From Microbacterium sp. SLBN-154 (GTDB lineage Bacteria; Actinomycetota; Actinomycetes; Actinomycetales; Microbacteriaceae), in NCBI RefSeq assembly GCF_006715565.1, contig NZ_VFNL01000001.1:3162001-3226000 (forward strand): DNA of 64,000 bases. Direction: 5' to 3'. The position numbers and the translations under genes were made by a program. The notes under the pieces were generated by a model. That model saw nothing but the letters and a program-made list of their open reading frames with translations, ran no database searches and was not told where the DNA came from. Below, in pieces: positions 53,582-60,660 of this stretch; within the stretch, counting starts at the first letter, position 1; every line of letters begins with the position of its first letter.

Positions 53582-54709
53582 ATGAGCCCCGGCCCTCGCG
53601 CACGCGTTCGTCGTCCGCTGATCTGGACCTCCGTCATCGCCGTGCCCCTGCTCGCGGGTGCGGCGATCGCCGTGCCGATGGCCGCCAGCGGCGCCGTCGA
53701 TCTTCCCGACAAGACCCCGCAGGAGCTCATCGCATTCGCCGGCGCGAGCGATGTGAAGGCGCTCAGCGGCACGATCGAGCAGAAGTCGGAGCTCGGTCTG
53801 CCCGATATCGGCGCCCTCACCCGATCGATGGACGACGCCGGTGACGGTGCGTCATCGGCGCAGGTCGAAGATCTGATCTCGCTCGTCACCGGCTCGCACA
53901 CCGCGAAGGTGTATCTCGACGGCGACAACGCACGTCTGCAGGTGCTCGATCGACTCGGCGAGCGCAACGTCTACATCGACGGCGCCGCCCGAGAGGTCTG
54001 GTACGTCGACAGCGAAAGCCAGTCGGCGACCAAGCTGATGCTGCCGGACGAAGAAGAGCTTCGGGATGCCTACGGAGAGGCTGCCGCACCGGCCGAGCCC
54101 GGCGATCCTCTGCCGACCCCCGACGAGATGCTCGATCAGGCTCTCGCGCGCCTCGACGACAGCACAGAGGTGACCGTGGGCACCGACGCGCGGGTCGCCG
54201 GACGTGAGGTGTACGAGCTCATCCTGGCACCCCGCACCGACGACACCCTGGTCGGTGACGTGCGGTTCGCGATCGATGGCGAGACCGGCGTCGCCCTCGC
54301 GGCATCCGTCAGCGCACGCGGTGCTGCTGATCCCGCCTTCCAGATCGCGTTCACGCAGGTCGACTTCTCGGCTCCCGACGCCGGCGTCTTCGCCTTCGAA
54401 CCCGGCACCGACATCGCCGTGACCGAGAAGGACGTCCCCCTCCCCTCGCCCGACGAGCGGGACGCTCCTTCAACGGAGGATGCGGCGGAGGCTCCGAGCG
54501 TCATCGGTGAAGGCTGGTCCGCCGTCGTCGAACTTCCGAACGCCGGAATGGATGCCGAACAACGGGCGATGCTCGACAGCGTCACCACCGCTGTCGAGGG
54601 CGGCCGGGTTCTGCAGACCTCGCTGATGACCGTGATGATCACCGACGACGGGCGGGTCCTCGTCGGCGCAGTACCGACACAGCGCCTGATCGACGTCGCC
54701 GCGCGCTGA
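53582..54709 (+). CDS. LolA/RseB-like lipid-binding lipoprotein-carrier-fold exported protein, 375 aa
   Basis: A signal or anchor segment (PLIWTSVIAVPLLAGAAIAVPMAASGAV, residues 12-39) is followed by a half-barrel domain of the LolA/RseB superfamily: LSGTIEQKSELGLPDIGAL, TAKVYLDGDNARLQVLDRLGERNVYIDGAAREVWYVDSES and DVRFAIDGETGVALAASV. RseB homologues sense mislocalised lipoproteins; actinobacterial versions are uncharacterised. It starts at ATG 53582 with TAGCCT 6 nt upstream. The ABC exporter genes follow after 9 bp, so it probably works with that transporter outside the membrane. Confidence 0.85.
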   Translation: MSPGPRARVRRPLIWTSVIAVPLLAGAAIAVPMAASGAVDLPDKTPQELIAFAGASDVKALSGTIEQKSELGLPDIGALTRSMDDAGDGASSAQVEDLISLVTGSHTAKVYLDGDNARLQVLDRLGERNVYIDGAAREVWYVDSESQSATKLMLPDEEELRDAYGEAAAPAEPGDPLPTPDEMLDQALARLDDSTEVTVGTDARVAGREVYELILAPRTDDTLVGDVRFAIDGETGVALAASVSARGAADPAFQIAFTQVDFSAPDAGVFAFEPGTDIAVTEKDVPLPSPDERDAPSTEDAAEAPSVIGEGWSAVVELPNAGMDAEQRAMLDSVTTAVEGGRVLQTSLMTVMITDDGRVLVGAVPTQRLIDVAAR

Positions 54710-54718
54710 CGCCCGCCG

Positions 54719-55696
54719 GTGAGCATCCCTCCTGACGAGAACCGGGCCGCAGAACTGGCCATCGAAACCCGCGGCCTCACGAAGCGTTTCGGCACGCAGA
54801 CGGCGGTCGACGGGATCGATGTGACCGTTCCGCCCGGCTCGGTCTTCGGATTCCTCGGTCCGAACGGGTCGGGGAAGACGACGACGATACGGATGCTGCT
54901 GGGCCTCATCCGCCCGAGCGGCGGTCAGGCGCGGGTGCTCGGAGAAGCGATGCCGCACTCGCTCGACACCGTCCTGCCGCGAGTGGGCGCCCTCGTCGAA
55001 GGCCCCGCATTCTCGCCGTTCCTCACCGGTGAGCAGAATCTTCGACGCTTCGACGCCGCCGATCGGCATTCCTCCGGTCGCACGCGCGGACAGCGTGTCG
55101 CGGCCGCGCTGGAACGCGTCGGCCTGACCCACGCGGCGAAGAAGAAGGCTCACGCGTACTCGCTGGGGATGAAGCAGCGCCTCGGACTCGCGAGCGCTCT
55201 CCTCATGCCCCGCGACCTGCTCGTACTGGACGAACCGACGAATGGTCTCGACCCCCAGGGGACGCGCGAGGTGCGGGCACTGATCCGGTCGTTCGCGGCC
55301 GATGGGACGACCGTCTTCGTCTCGAGCCACCTGCTGGCCGAGGTCGAGCAGCTCTGCACGCACGTCGGCGTGATGAGCGGTGGTCGCCTCATCGCGCAGG
55401 GCACCCTCGATGACTTCCGTCGTTCGGGCGCGCGGACGCGGGTGCAGGTGCGCACCCCCGATCTCGAGTCCGCCCGGAGCGTGCTCGCCTCGCTCGGTGT
55501 CGAGCTGGATGCCCGCCACGAGGCGTCCGACCGTGAGACGGCCACCGGATTCATGCCCGAAGCGGCCGCACCCGAAGCGATCGTGGCGGCCCTCGTCGCA
55601 GCCGGTGTCCGCGTGCGCGGATTCGCCATCGTGAGCGAGAGCCTCGAGCAGCGCTTCGTGGAGCTCACCGGCGAGGGCTTCGATGTCGTCGCGTGA
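54719..55696 (+). CDS. ABC exporter ATP-binding protein (BcrA/CcmA type), 325 aa
   Basis: The Walker A motif is GPNGSGKTT at residues 47-55; the signature is YSLGMKQRLGLA, the LGMKQ variant typical of DrrA/BcrA exporters; Walker B is LLVLDEPTNGLDPQG. The C-terminal extension of about 90 residues resembles the drug-exporter accessory domain (LESARSVLASLGVELD, LEQRFVELTGEG). The start is GTG 54719. It overlaps the permease gene by 14 bp. Confidence 0.92.
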   Translation: MSIPPDENRAAELAIETRGLTKRFGTQTAVDGIDVTVPPGSVFGFLGPNGSGKTTTIRMLLGLIRPSGGQARVLGEAMPHSLDTVLPRVGALVEGPAFSPFLTGEQNLRRFDAADRHSSGRTRGQRVAAALERVGLTHAAKKKAHAYSLGMKQRLGLASALLMPRDLLVLDEPTNGLDPQGTREVRALIRSFAADGTTVFVSSHLLAEVEQLCTHVGVMSGGRLIAQGTLDDFRRSGARTRVQVRTPDLESARSVLASLGVELDARHEASDRETATGFMPEAAAPEAIVAALVAAGVRVRGFAIVSESLEQRFVELTGEGFDVVA

Positions 55697-56546
55697 GTCC
55701 ACAGGCGGCCTGTCGTCGGCTGCCGGAGGGTGGGGCACACTGCAGTTGCTCGGCAACGAACTGTCCGTCCAGTTCCGGCGGTGGCGGACGTGGGCGATGC
55801 TCGGAGCACTGGCGCTCATCCCGCTCCTCCTCGGCATCGCGATCCGGTTCGCCGGCGGCGCTGACCCCGGCCGCGGCCCCGCGTTCCTGGATCAGATCAC
55901 CGACAACGGGCTGTTCGTCGGGCTCGCCGCTCTCACCGTGGCCATCCCGCTCTTCCTCCCGCTCACCGTCAGCGTCACGGCCGGAGACGCGATCGCAGGG
56001 GAGGCGAGCCATGGAACGCTCCGCTATCTCCTGATCGCGCCGGCAGGCCGCATCCGGCTGCTTCTGGTCAAGTACCTCAGCGCCGTCGTGTTCTGCGTGG
56101 CCGCCACCCTTACCGTGGTGGTGGTCGGGTCGATCGTCGGTGCGGTCCTCTTCCCGGTGGGGCCCGTCACGCTCCTGTCCGGGGCCCAGGTATCGATCGG
56201 CGAAGGACTTTTGCGACTCGCCGCGATCGGCGCGTACGCCGCGATATCGCTCATCGGCCTGGCGGCTATCGGTCTGTTCTTCTCGACGCTGACCACGGTG
56301 CCGATCGGCGCGATGGCCGCGACGGCGATCCTCGCTGTCGCCGCGCAGATCGTCGGTGCGATTCCCCAGCTCGACGCCCTGCACCCCTGGCTCTTCACCG
56401 ATCGATGGCTCGACTTCGGCGATGTGTTGCGCTCACCCATCGTCTGGGACTCGTTCGGGGCCAACGCTCTCGTGCAGGCCGCGTACGTCGCCGTGTTCGG
56501 GGCCGCCGCGGTGGTCCGGTTCGCGACGAAAGACGTCCTGTCCTAG
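55683..56546 (+). CDS. ABC-2 type permease, 287 aa
   Basis: Six hydrophobic segments begin with TWAMLGALALIPLLLGIAIRF, and the conserved ABC-2 loop is EASHGTLRYLLIAPAGRIRLLLVKYLS. It forms the membrane part of the exporter with the preceding ATPase and may handle a lipid, peptide or antibiotic together with the LolA/RseB-like protein. The operon ends here, before the tandem sRNA units. Confidence 0.9.
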   Translation: MSSRESTGGLSSAAGGWGTLQLLGNELSVQFRRWRTWAMLGALALIPLLLGIAIRFAGGADPGRGPAFLDQITDNGLFVGLAALTVAIPLFLPLTVSVTAGDAIAGEASHGTLRYLLIAPAGRIRLLLVKYLSAVVFCVAATLTVVVVGSIVGAVLFPVGPVTLLSGAQVSIGEGLLRLAAIGAYAAISLIGLAAIGLFFSTLTTVPIGAMAATAILAVAAQIVGAIPQLDALHPWLFTDRWLDFGDVLRSPIVWDSFGANALVQAAYVAVFGAAAVVRFATKDVLS

Positions 56547-56574
56547 ATCCGTCTGCAGATCGATCACAAAAAGG

Positions 56575-56617
56575 TAACGGCGAGCCCTTCCCTTTCGTTA
56601 TCTCGCCGTTATAGAGT
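56575..56617 (+). promoter_or_regulatory. Promoter and inverted-repeat operator of sRNA copy 1
   Basis: TAACGGCGAG (56575-56584) and CTCGCCGTTA (56602-56611) are perfect 10-bp arms with a 17-nt spacer, and a third CGTTAT half-site lies at 56597. A TANNNT hexamer, TAGAGT, occupies 56612-56617 directly after the right arm. A repressor bound to the repeat would block RNA polymerase. No clear -35 can be named. Confidence 0.6.
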
Positions 56618-56623
56618 GCTCGC

Positions 56624-56722
56624 ACGGTAGTTGTTTTGCTGTGGCAGCTACCGACATGTGATTGCAGGACACTCTTGGTGCAAGGGACAAGGGCCGGTCG
56701 GGAGCCTCACCGACCGGCCCTT
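56624..56722 (+). ncRNA. Candidate small RNA, copy 1 (about 99 nt)
   Basis: The predicted start is A56624, six bases after TAGAGT. The 5' hairpin is CGGTAG (56625-56630) with CTACCG (56648-56653). A short TTGCA/TGCAA stem follows, then a single-stranded GGGACA and the terminator hairpin at 56689-56722. No start codon with a ribosome-binding site is present. It does not look like 6C RNA (no C-rich loops) or any riboswitch I know. Its function is unknown. Confidence 0.65.
56689..56722 (+). terminator. Terminator of sRNA copy 1
   Basis: A perfect 13-bp stem (56689-56701 with 56710-56722) with an 8-nt loop is very GC-rich. The symmetric stem could act in both directions. Confidence 0.85.
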
Positions 56723-56775
56723 ACTCTGTCCCGGTCCGCGTGCACGTTATGCATCGCCTGAGAATCACGAAAAGG

Positions 56776-56818
56776 TAACGGCGAGCCCTTCCCTTTCGTT
56801 ATCTCGCCGTTATATAGT
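56776..56818 (+). promoter_or_regulatory. Promoter and inverted-repeat operator of sRNA copy 2
   Basis: The same 10-bp arms (56776-56785 and 56803-56812) are followed by -10 TATAGT (56813-56818). The arms are unchanged between copies, which suggests selection or a recent duplication. Confidence 0.6.
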
Positions 56819-56824
56819 GCTCGC

Positions 56825-56923
56825 ACGGTAGTTGTTTTGCTGTGGCAGCTACCGACATGTGATTGCAGGACACTCTTGGTGCAAGGGACAAGGGCCGGTC
56901 GGGAGCCTCTCCGACCGGCCCTT
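56825..56923 (+). ncRNA. Candidate small RNA, copy 2 (about 99 nt)
   Basis: This is the homologue of copy 1 starting at A56825. The transcript is identical except for one base in the terminator loop (56910), so both copies would make almost the same RNA. Confidence 0.65.
56890..56923 (+). terminator. Terminator of sRNA copy 2
   Basis: A perfect 13-bp stem (56890-56902 with 56911-56923). It lies 14 bp before the stop codon of the convergent VanJ-like gene and could also terminate that transcript. Confidence 0.85.
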
Positions 56924-56937
56924 ACTTGCGCCTTCCC

Positions 56938-57897
56938 TCACCCCGAGCAGATCGCCCAGTCTCCGACCACCCCGCGGTGGTCGCTCCCCGGCACCGAGAA
57001 GCTGTCCCACCCGGTCGGTACCGCGCCGCGCGCGAGGATGTGATCGATCGCCGTGAATGCCGGCACCGGCCTCTCCTGCGGCCAGGTCGGCCAAGGAATC
57101 GGCCCGGCCGCCTCGGCCGCGCTCCGCAGCGTCGACGCCAGCTGCCGGAACCCCGGATGGGCATAGGACGCGTTCAGGTCACCCGCGACGATGAGTCGCT
57201 CATCCGGCACCTCGCCGATCCAGCGATCGAGCTCGCCGATCGCCGTCCGCCAGTCGACCGGCTGCCCCACCGGAGGCGGGGGGTGGACCGCCGCCACCCG
57301 AACCTCTTCACCCCCGGGCAGCGTCGCGACCGCGGCGACCTGATCGAACACGCTCCCCGCGATGTCCTGTTCACCGTGGAGCGGGAACGCCGAGAGGATC
57401 ACGCTGCCCCTCACCCCGCCCTCCGTCGTCTCCCGAGTGCGGTGCGGCAGCGCTGCAGCGAGCCCCCGTTCGCTCAGCACGGCCTCGATGTGCACCTCAT
57501 CGGTCTCGACCAGGGCGACGATGTCGGCGTCGGTGTCGGCGATGCGCGCGGCGAGCAGGGCGGGGTCGGCTCCGGCGAACTTCGCGTTGAAGGCCACGAC
57601 CGTCATCGTCGCCTCCGCCGCGCACTCCGTCCCGGCGCGCAGCGGGGTGAGGGCGGGAATCCCCGACAGCACAGCCCCGGCGACGAGGATGAGGGCGGCC
57701 GCCCAGGCCCGGAAGAACAGCGGGACCACGGCGATCACGAGCAACGCGATGGCCCCGACGGGAATCAGCGCCTGAGCAATGGGAACGAGTCCTCCGAGGA
57801 GGACATCGAGATGGGGCAGCACCACGGCGACCGCGGCGGTCACGAGGGCCCCCACCGTCCAGGTCAGCCGCGTTCGGCTCCGGCGTGCAGTTCCCAC
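56938..57897 (-). CDS. Endonuclease/exonuclease/phosphatase family membrane protein (VanJ-like), 319 aa
   Basis: Three membrane segments at the N-terminus (about residues 12-90) are followed by an extracytoplasmic EEP domain: MTVVAFNAKFAG, VALVETDE, IVAGDLNAS, FTAIDHILARG and PGSDHRGVVGDWA supply the metal and catalytic residues. This layout is that of VanJ, which dephosphorylates undecaprenyl pyrophosphate and gives teicoplanin tolerance in Streptomyces; the same activity is inferred here. The start GTG 57897 has TAGCGT 6 nt upstream (leaderless). Confidence 0.82.
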   Translation of the reverse strand: MGTARRSRTRLTWTVGALVTAAVAVVLPHLDVLLGGLVPIAQALIPVGAIALLVIAVVPLFFRAWAAALILVAGAVLSGIPALTPLRAGTECAAEATMTVVAFNAKFAGADPALLAARIADTDADIVALVETDEVHIEAVLSERGLAAALPHRTRETTEGGVRGSVILSAFPLHGEQDIAGSVFDQVAAVATLPGGEEVRVAAVHPPPPVGQPVDWRTAIGELDRWIGEVPDERLIVAGDLNASYAHPGFRQLASTLRSAAEAAGPIPWPTWPQERPVPAFTAIDHILARGAVPTGWDSFSVPGSDHRGVVGDWAICSG

Positions 57898-57959
57898 CCG
57901 GCCACGCTAACCGGGCGTCACGCCGATCTCGATCGCGCAGCGGCGTTCCCGGGATCTCC

Positions 57960-59615
57960 TCAGGAGACCCGTCCGTCACCCGGTCGCGAGACGCGCAGCC
58001 AGCGGAACCCGTACGGGGCGATCTCCATCTCGATGCGTCCCTTCCCGTCCAGCGGCATCCGGTCGGCTGCCAGCAGATCGACCAGTCGGGTCCCCTCCGG
58101 CTCATCCGGCAGGGCGAAGGAGATCGTGGCCGGCACATCGGCGAAGTTGTGCACGGCGACCATCGCGCCGACGTCGGCCGCGAGCTTGTGCACCATCACC
58201 GCGGGCACATCGTGTTCGATCACCTCGAGCGAGCCCCAGCCGAGTTCCGGCGAGATGCGGTAGCGCGCGATGAGTCCGCGGACGAAGTGCAGCAGCGAGT
58301 CGCGGTCCTCGATCTGATCGGCGACGTTGACGTGCTCCGGGGCATACCCGTCACCCGGCAGCGCCGCGGGAAGACGCGACGGCGCGGCATCCGAGAATCC
58401 CCCGTTCCGCTCCCCCGACCACTGCATCGGCGTCCGCACGGCCTCGCGGCTCTTGTCTTCGGGGTTCTCGCCCATGCCGATCTCCTCCCCGTAGAAGAGC
58501 ACCGGGGTGCCCGGAAGGGTGAACAGCAGGCTGTACGCCATACGGATGCGACGGGGATCACCGCCGAGCATCGTCGGCAGCCGCCTCACGATGCCGCGGC
58601 CGTAGATGCGCTGGCTCTCGTCGGGGGCGAGCGCCTCGAAGACCTCCTGGCGCTCGTCCTCGCTCAGCTGATCGAGGGTCAGCTCGTCGTGGTTGCGCAC
58701 GAAGTTGGCGAACTGCGCCTCGACCGGCAGGTCGGGCCGTGACGTGAGAGCCTCGATGAGGGGCGCAGGATCGTGCCGCACCAGCGACAAGTAGAGCCGC
58801 TGCATGGCGACGAAGTCGAACTGCATGGTCAGCTCGTCGCCGTCCTCACCGCCGAAGTACGCGACCTGCTCGTCGTACGGCAGGTTGACCTCGCCGAGGA
58901 GCACCGCTTCACTCGACCGCCGCTGCAGGAACTGTCGCACGTTCCGGAGGTACTGATGAGGATCGGCCATCTCGGGGATCTCGAGCAGCGACGGCACGGC
59001 ATCGACCCGGAACCCCGACACCCCCAGCTGCAGCCAGAACCCGACGGTCTTGGCGATCTCATCGCGCACCTTCGGGTTGGCGATGTTCAGGTCGGGCTGG
59101 TGCGGGTAGAAGCTGTGGAGATACCACTCCTCGGTCTTCTCCTCGTAGTTCCAGATGCCGTCGGCCTCGCCCGGGAAGACGGGGTTCTTCTGACCCTTCG
59201 GCGGCGGGTCGCTGCGCCAGATGTAGAAGTCGCGGAACGGCGAGTTCTTGCTCCGCTTGGCTGCGAGGAACCAGGGATGGCGATCGGAGGTGTGGTTGAC
59301 CACCAGATCGATGATGACCCGCATGCCCCGGTCGCGAGCGGTGCGGATGACCTCGACGAAGTCTCCGAAAGACCCCAGCCTCGGATCGATCCCGTAGAAG
59401 TCGGCGACGTCGTAGCCGTCATCCAGATCGGGAGTCGGATAGATGGGCATCAACCACAGACAGGTCACGCCGAGCTGAGCGAGGTAGTCGATCCGCGCCG
59501 CGAGCCCCTGCAGATCACCGATGCCGTCACCGTTCGAGTCGAAGTACGTCTCCACATCGAGGCAGTAGATGACCGCGCTCTTCCACCACAGGTCGCTGGT
59601 GTCGGTGATCCTCAT
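57960..59615 (-). CDS. GH13 alpha-glucan enzyme, trehalose-synthase-like, 551 aa
   Basis: This is a TIM-barrel GH13 enzyme with DLWWKSAVIYCLDVETYFDSNGDGIGD at the N-terminus. The conserved regions are DLVVNHTSD, the nucleophile Asp205 in GFRVDAVP, the acid/base Glu242 in LLGEVN and Asp310 in VRNHDEL. Sequence type and length fit the trehalose-synthase/maltosyl-transferring branch rather than amylase; no secretion signal is seen. The start codon overlaps the oxidoreductase stop (ATGA), so it is translated with it. It may act in glycogen or trehalose turnover. Confidence 0.87.
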   Translation of the reverse strand: MRITDTSDLWWKSAVIYCLDVETYFDSNGDGIGDLQGLAARIDYLAQLGVTCLWLMPIYPTPDLDDGYDVADFYGIDPRLGSFGDFVEVIRTARDRGMRVIIDLVVNHTSDRHPWFLAAKRSKNSPFRDFYIWRSDPPPKGQKNPVFPGEADGIWNYEEKTEEWYLHSFYPHQPDLNIANPKVRDEIAKTVGFWLQLGVSGFRVDAVPSLLEIPEMADPHQYLRNVRQFLQRRSSEAVLLGEVNLPYDEQVAYFGGEDGDELTMQFDFVAMQRLYLSLVRHDPAPLIEALTSRPDLPVEAQFANFVRNHDELTLDQLSEDERQEVFEALAPDESQRIYGRGIVRRLPTMLGGDPRRIRMAYSLLFTLPGTPVLFYGEEIGMGENPEDKSREAVRTPMQWSGERNGGFSDAAPSRLPAALPGDGYAPEHVNVADQIEDRDSLLHFVRGLIARYRISPELGWGSLEVIEHDVPAVMVHKLAADVGAMVAVHNFADVPATISFALPDEPEGTRLVDLLAADRMPLDGKGRIEMEIAPYGFRWLRVSRPGDGRVS

Positions 59616-60577
59616 ACGAGCTCCCGGAGGCGAGGAAGGATGCTTCGCTCGGACGCCGCGAGGAAGTCGGCCTGATCGCGCCCGACGTGGTGGAGGTAGA
59701 CCCGGTCGAACCCGATGTCGACGAGTTCGGCGATCCGCTCGGCGAGCGCCGTGGGGTCATGGTCGACCAGCACCGCCTTCCGAAGCTCGGCCTCATCGGG
59801 TTCACCGACGGCCCGGTCGAAGTCTTCGGGTTGCTCGAAATCCCACGCCTCGGGCGGCGACACCAACCCGTTCGGCCACTGGTCCTTCGCGAGCGCGATG
59901 GCCTCGGCGTCGGTCTCGGCGAAACTCACGTGCACCTGCAGCACGAGGGGTCCTGCTCCGCCCCCCTCGCGGTAGGCGTCGAGGACGTCGCGAAGCACCT
60001 CGGGGGCCTGCGCGACCGTCGCAAAGCCGTCGGCCCACGATCCCGCCCAGCGGGCGGTCTGCGTGCTCACCGCTGCGGCGAGGAAGGGGGGCGGCACCTC
60101 GGGCCTCGACCACACCCGCGCACGATCCACGCGGATGAGGCCGTCGTGACTGACCTCCTCACCCGCCAGGAGACGCCGCATCACGGTCGCGCTCTCGAGC
60201 AGGCGGGCGTTGCGGACGTCCTTCTCCGGCCATTCGTCCCCGGTGACATGCTCGTTCATCGCCTCACCGCTGCCGAGCGCCGCCCAGAATCGGCCGGGGA
60301 ACATCTCGCCCAGCGTCGCGATCGCCTGCGCGTGCACCACCGGGTGGTAGCGCTGCCCGGGGGCGGTCACGACGCCGAACGACAGTCGCGTGGTCGCGAG
60401 GGCCGCGGCGAGCCACGACCAGGCGTACCCCGACTCGCCCTGGCGGACACCCCACGGCGACAGGTGGTCGGAGCACATCGCGGCGTCGAAGCCCGCGGCT
60501 TCGGCTCCCTGGACATCGCGCAGGAGCGCGCTGGGCGGAATCTGTTCGTGCGAGGCGTGAAATCCGATGACGACCAT
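59612..60577 (-). CDS. Luciferase-like monooxygenase family oxidoreductase (TIGR03885-like), 321 aa
   Basis: This is a flavin- or F420-dependent TIM-barrel enzyme: VVIGFHASHEQIPPSALLRDVQGAEAAGFDAAMCSDHLSPW, APGQRYHPVVHAQAIATLGEMFPGRFWAALGSGEAMNEHVTG and the C-terminal YLHHVGRDQADFLA. This subgroup has been described as a non-F420 flavinoid type (TIGR03885), but the cofactor must be tested. ATG 60577 has GGTGGAG upstream. It overlaps and precedes the GH13 gene. Confidence 0.85.
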   Translation of the reverse strand: MVVIGFHASHEQIPPSALLRDVQGAEAAGFDAAMCSDHLSPWGVRQGESGYAWSWLAAALATTRLSFGVVTAPGQRYHPVVHAQAIATLGEMFPGRFWAALGSGEAMNEHVTGDEWPEKDVRNARLLESATVMRRLLAGEEVSHDGLIRVDRARVWSRPEVPPPFLAAAVSTQTARWAGSWADGFATVAQAPEVLRDVLDAYREGGGAGPLVLQVHVSFAETDAEAIALAKDQWPNGLVSPPEAWDFEQPEDFDRAVGEPDEAELRKAVLVDHDPTALAERIAELVDIGFDRVYLHHVGRDQADFLAASERSILPRLRELV

Positions 60578-60660
60578 GACTCCACCGTGCCCGCCTCCGA
60601 TGAGAAGCGGGAGGGGTTCCGCTTTGCCGCGTGATCGGGTAGGCCCCGGGCTGCGACGCG

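Larger units (their letters stand above)
56563..56725 (+). repeat. Tandem unit, copy 1 (163 bp)
   Basis: This unit and 56764-56926 are identical except at three positions (56568 A/G, 56614 G/T, 56709 A/T), about 98% identity, and are offset by exactly 201 bp. Identity covers the promoter-like region, the transcribed region and the terminator stem and ends abruptly on both sides, as expected for duplication of a complete transcription unit. Confidence 0.95.
56764..56926 (+). repeat. Tandem unit, copy 2 (163 bp)
   Basis: This is the second copy of the unit at 56563-56725, with three substitutions. The spacer between units (38 bp) is unique. The difference at 56815 turns the -10 TAGAGT into TATAGT, closer to consensus, so the second copy may be more active. 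Confidence 0.95.

Noticed and set aside
51909..53603. 564-codon minus-strand ORF
   Set aside because: Only the last 94 codons (from ATG 52193) are credible; the rest is antisense to the MFS gene.
56624..56722. 6C RNA, Ms1/6S-type RNA or riboswitch
   Set aside because: No C-rich loops, far too short for Ms1, and it is followed by a terminator and a second copy rather than a gene under its control.
56563..56926. CRISPR array or insertion-sequence remnant
   Set aside because: Only two units, each 163 bp and carrying promoter and terminator; no short spaced repeats, no transposase and no target-site duplication.
56631..57056. Two TTG-started ORFs inside the tandem units beginning with a Cys-Cys peptide
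   Set aside because: They lack a ribosome-binding site, run through the terminator stems and into unrelated sequence, so the units are better read as RNA genes than as coding repeats.
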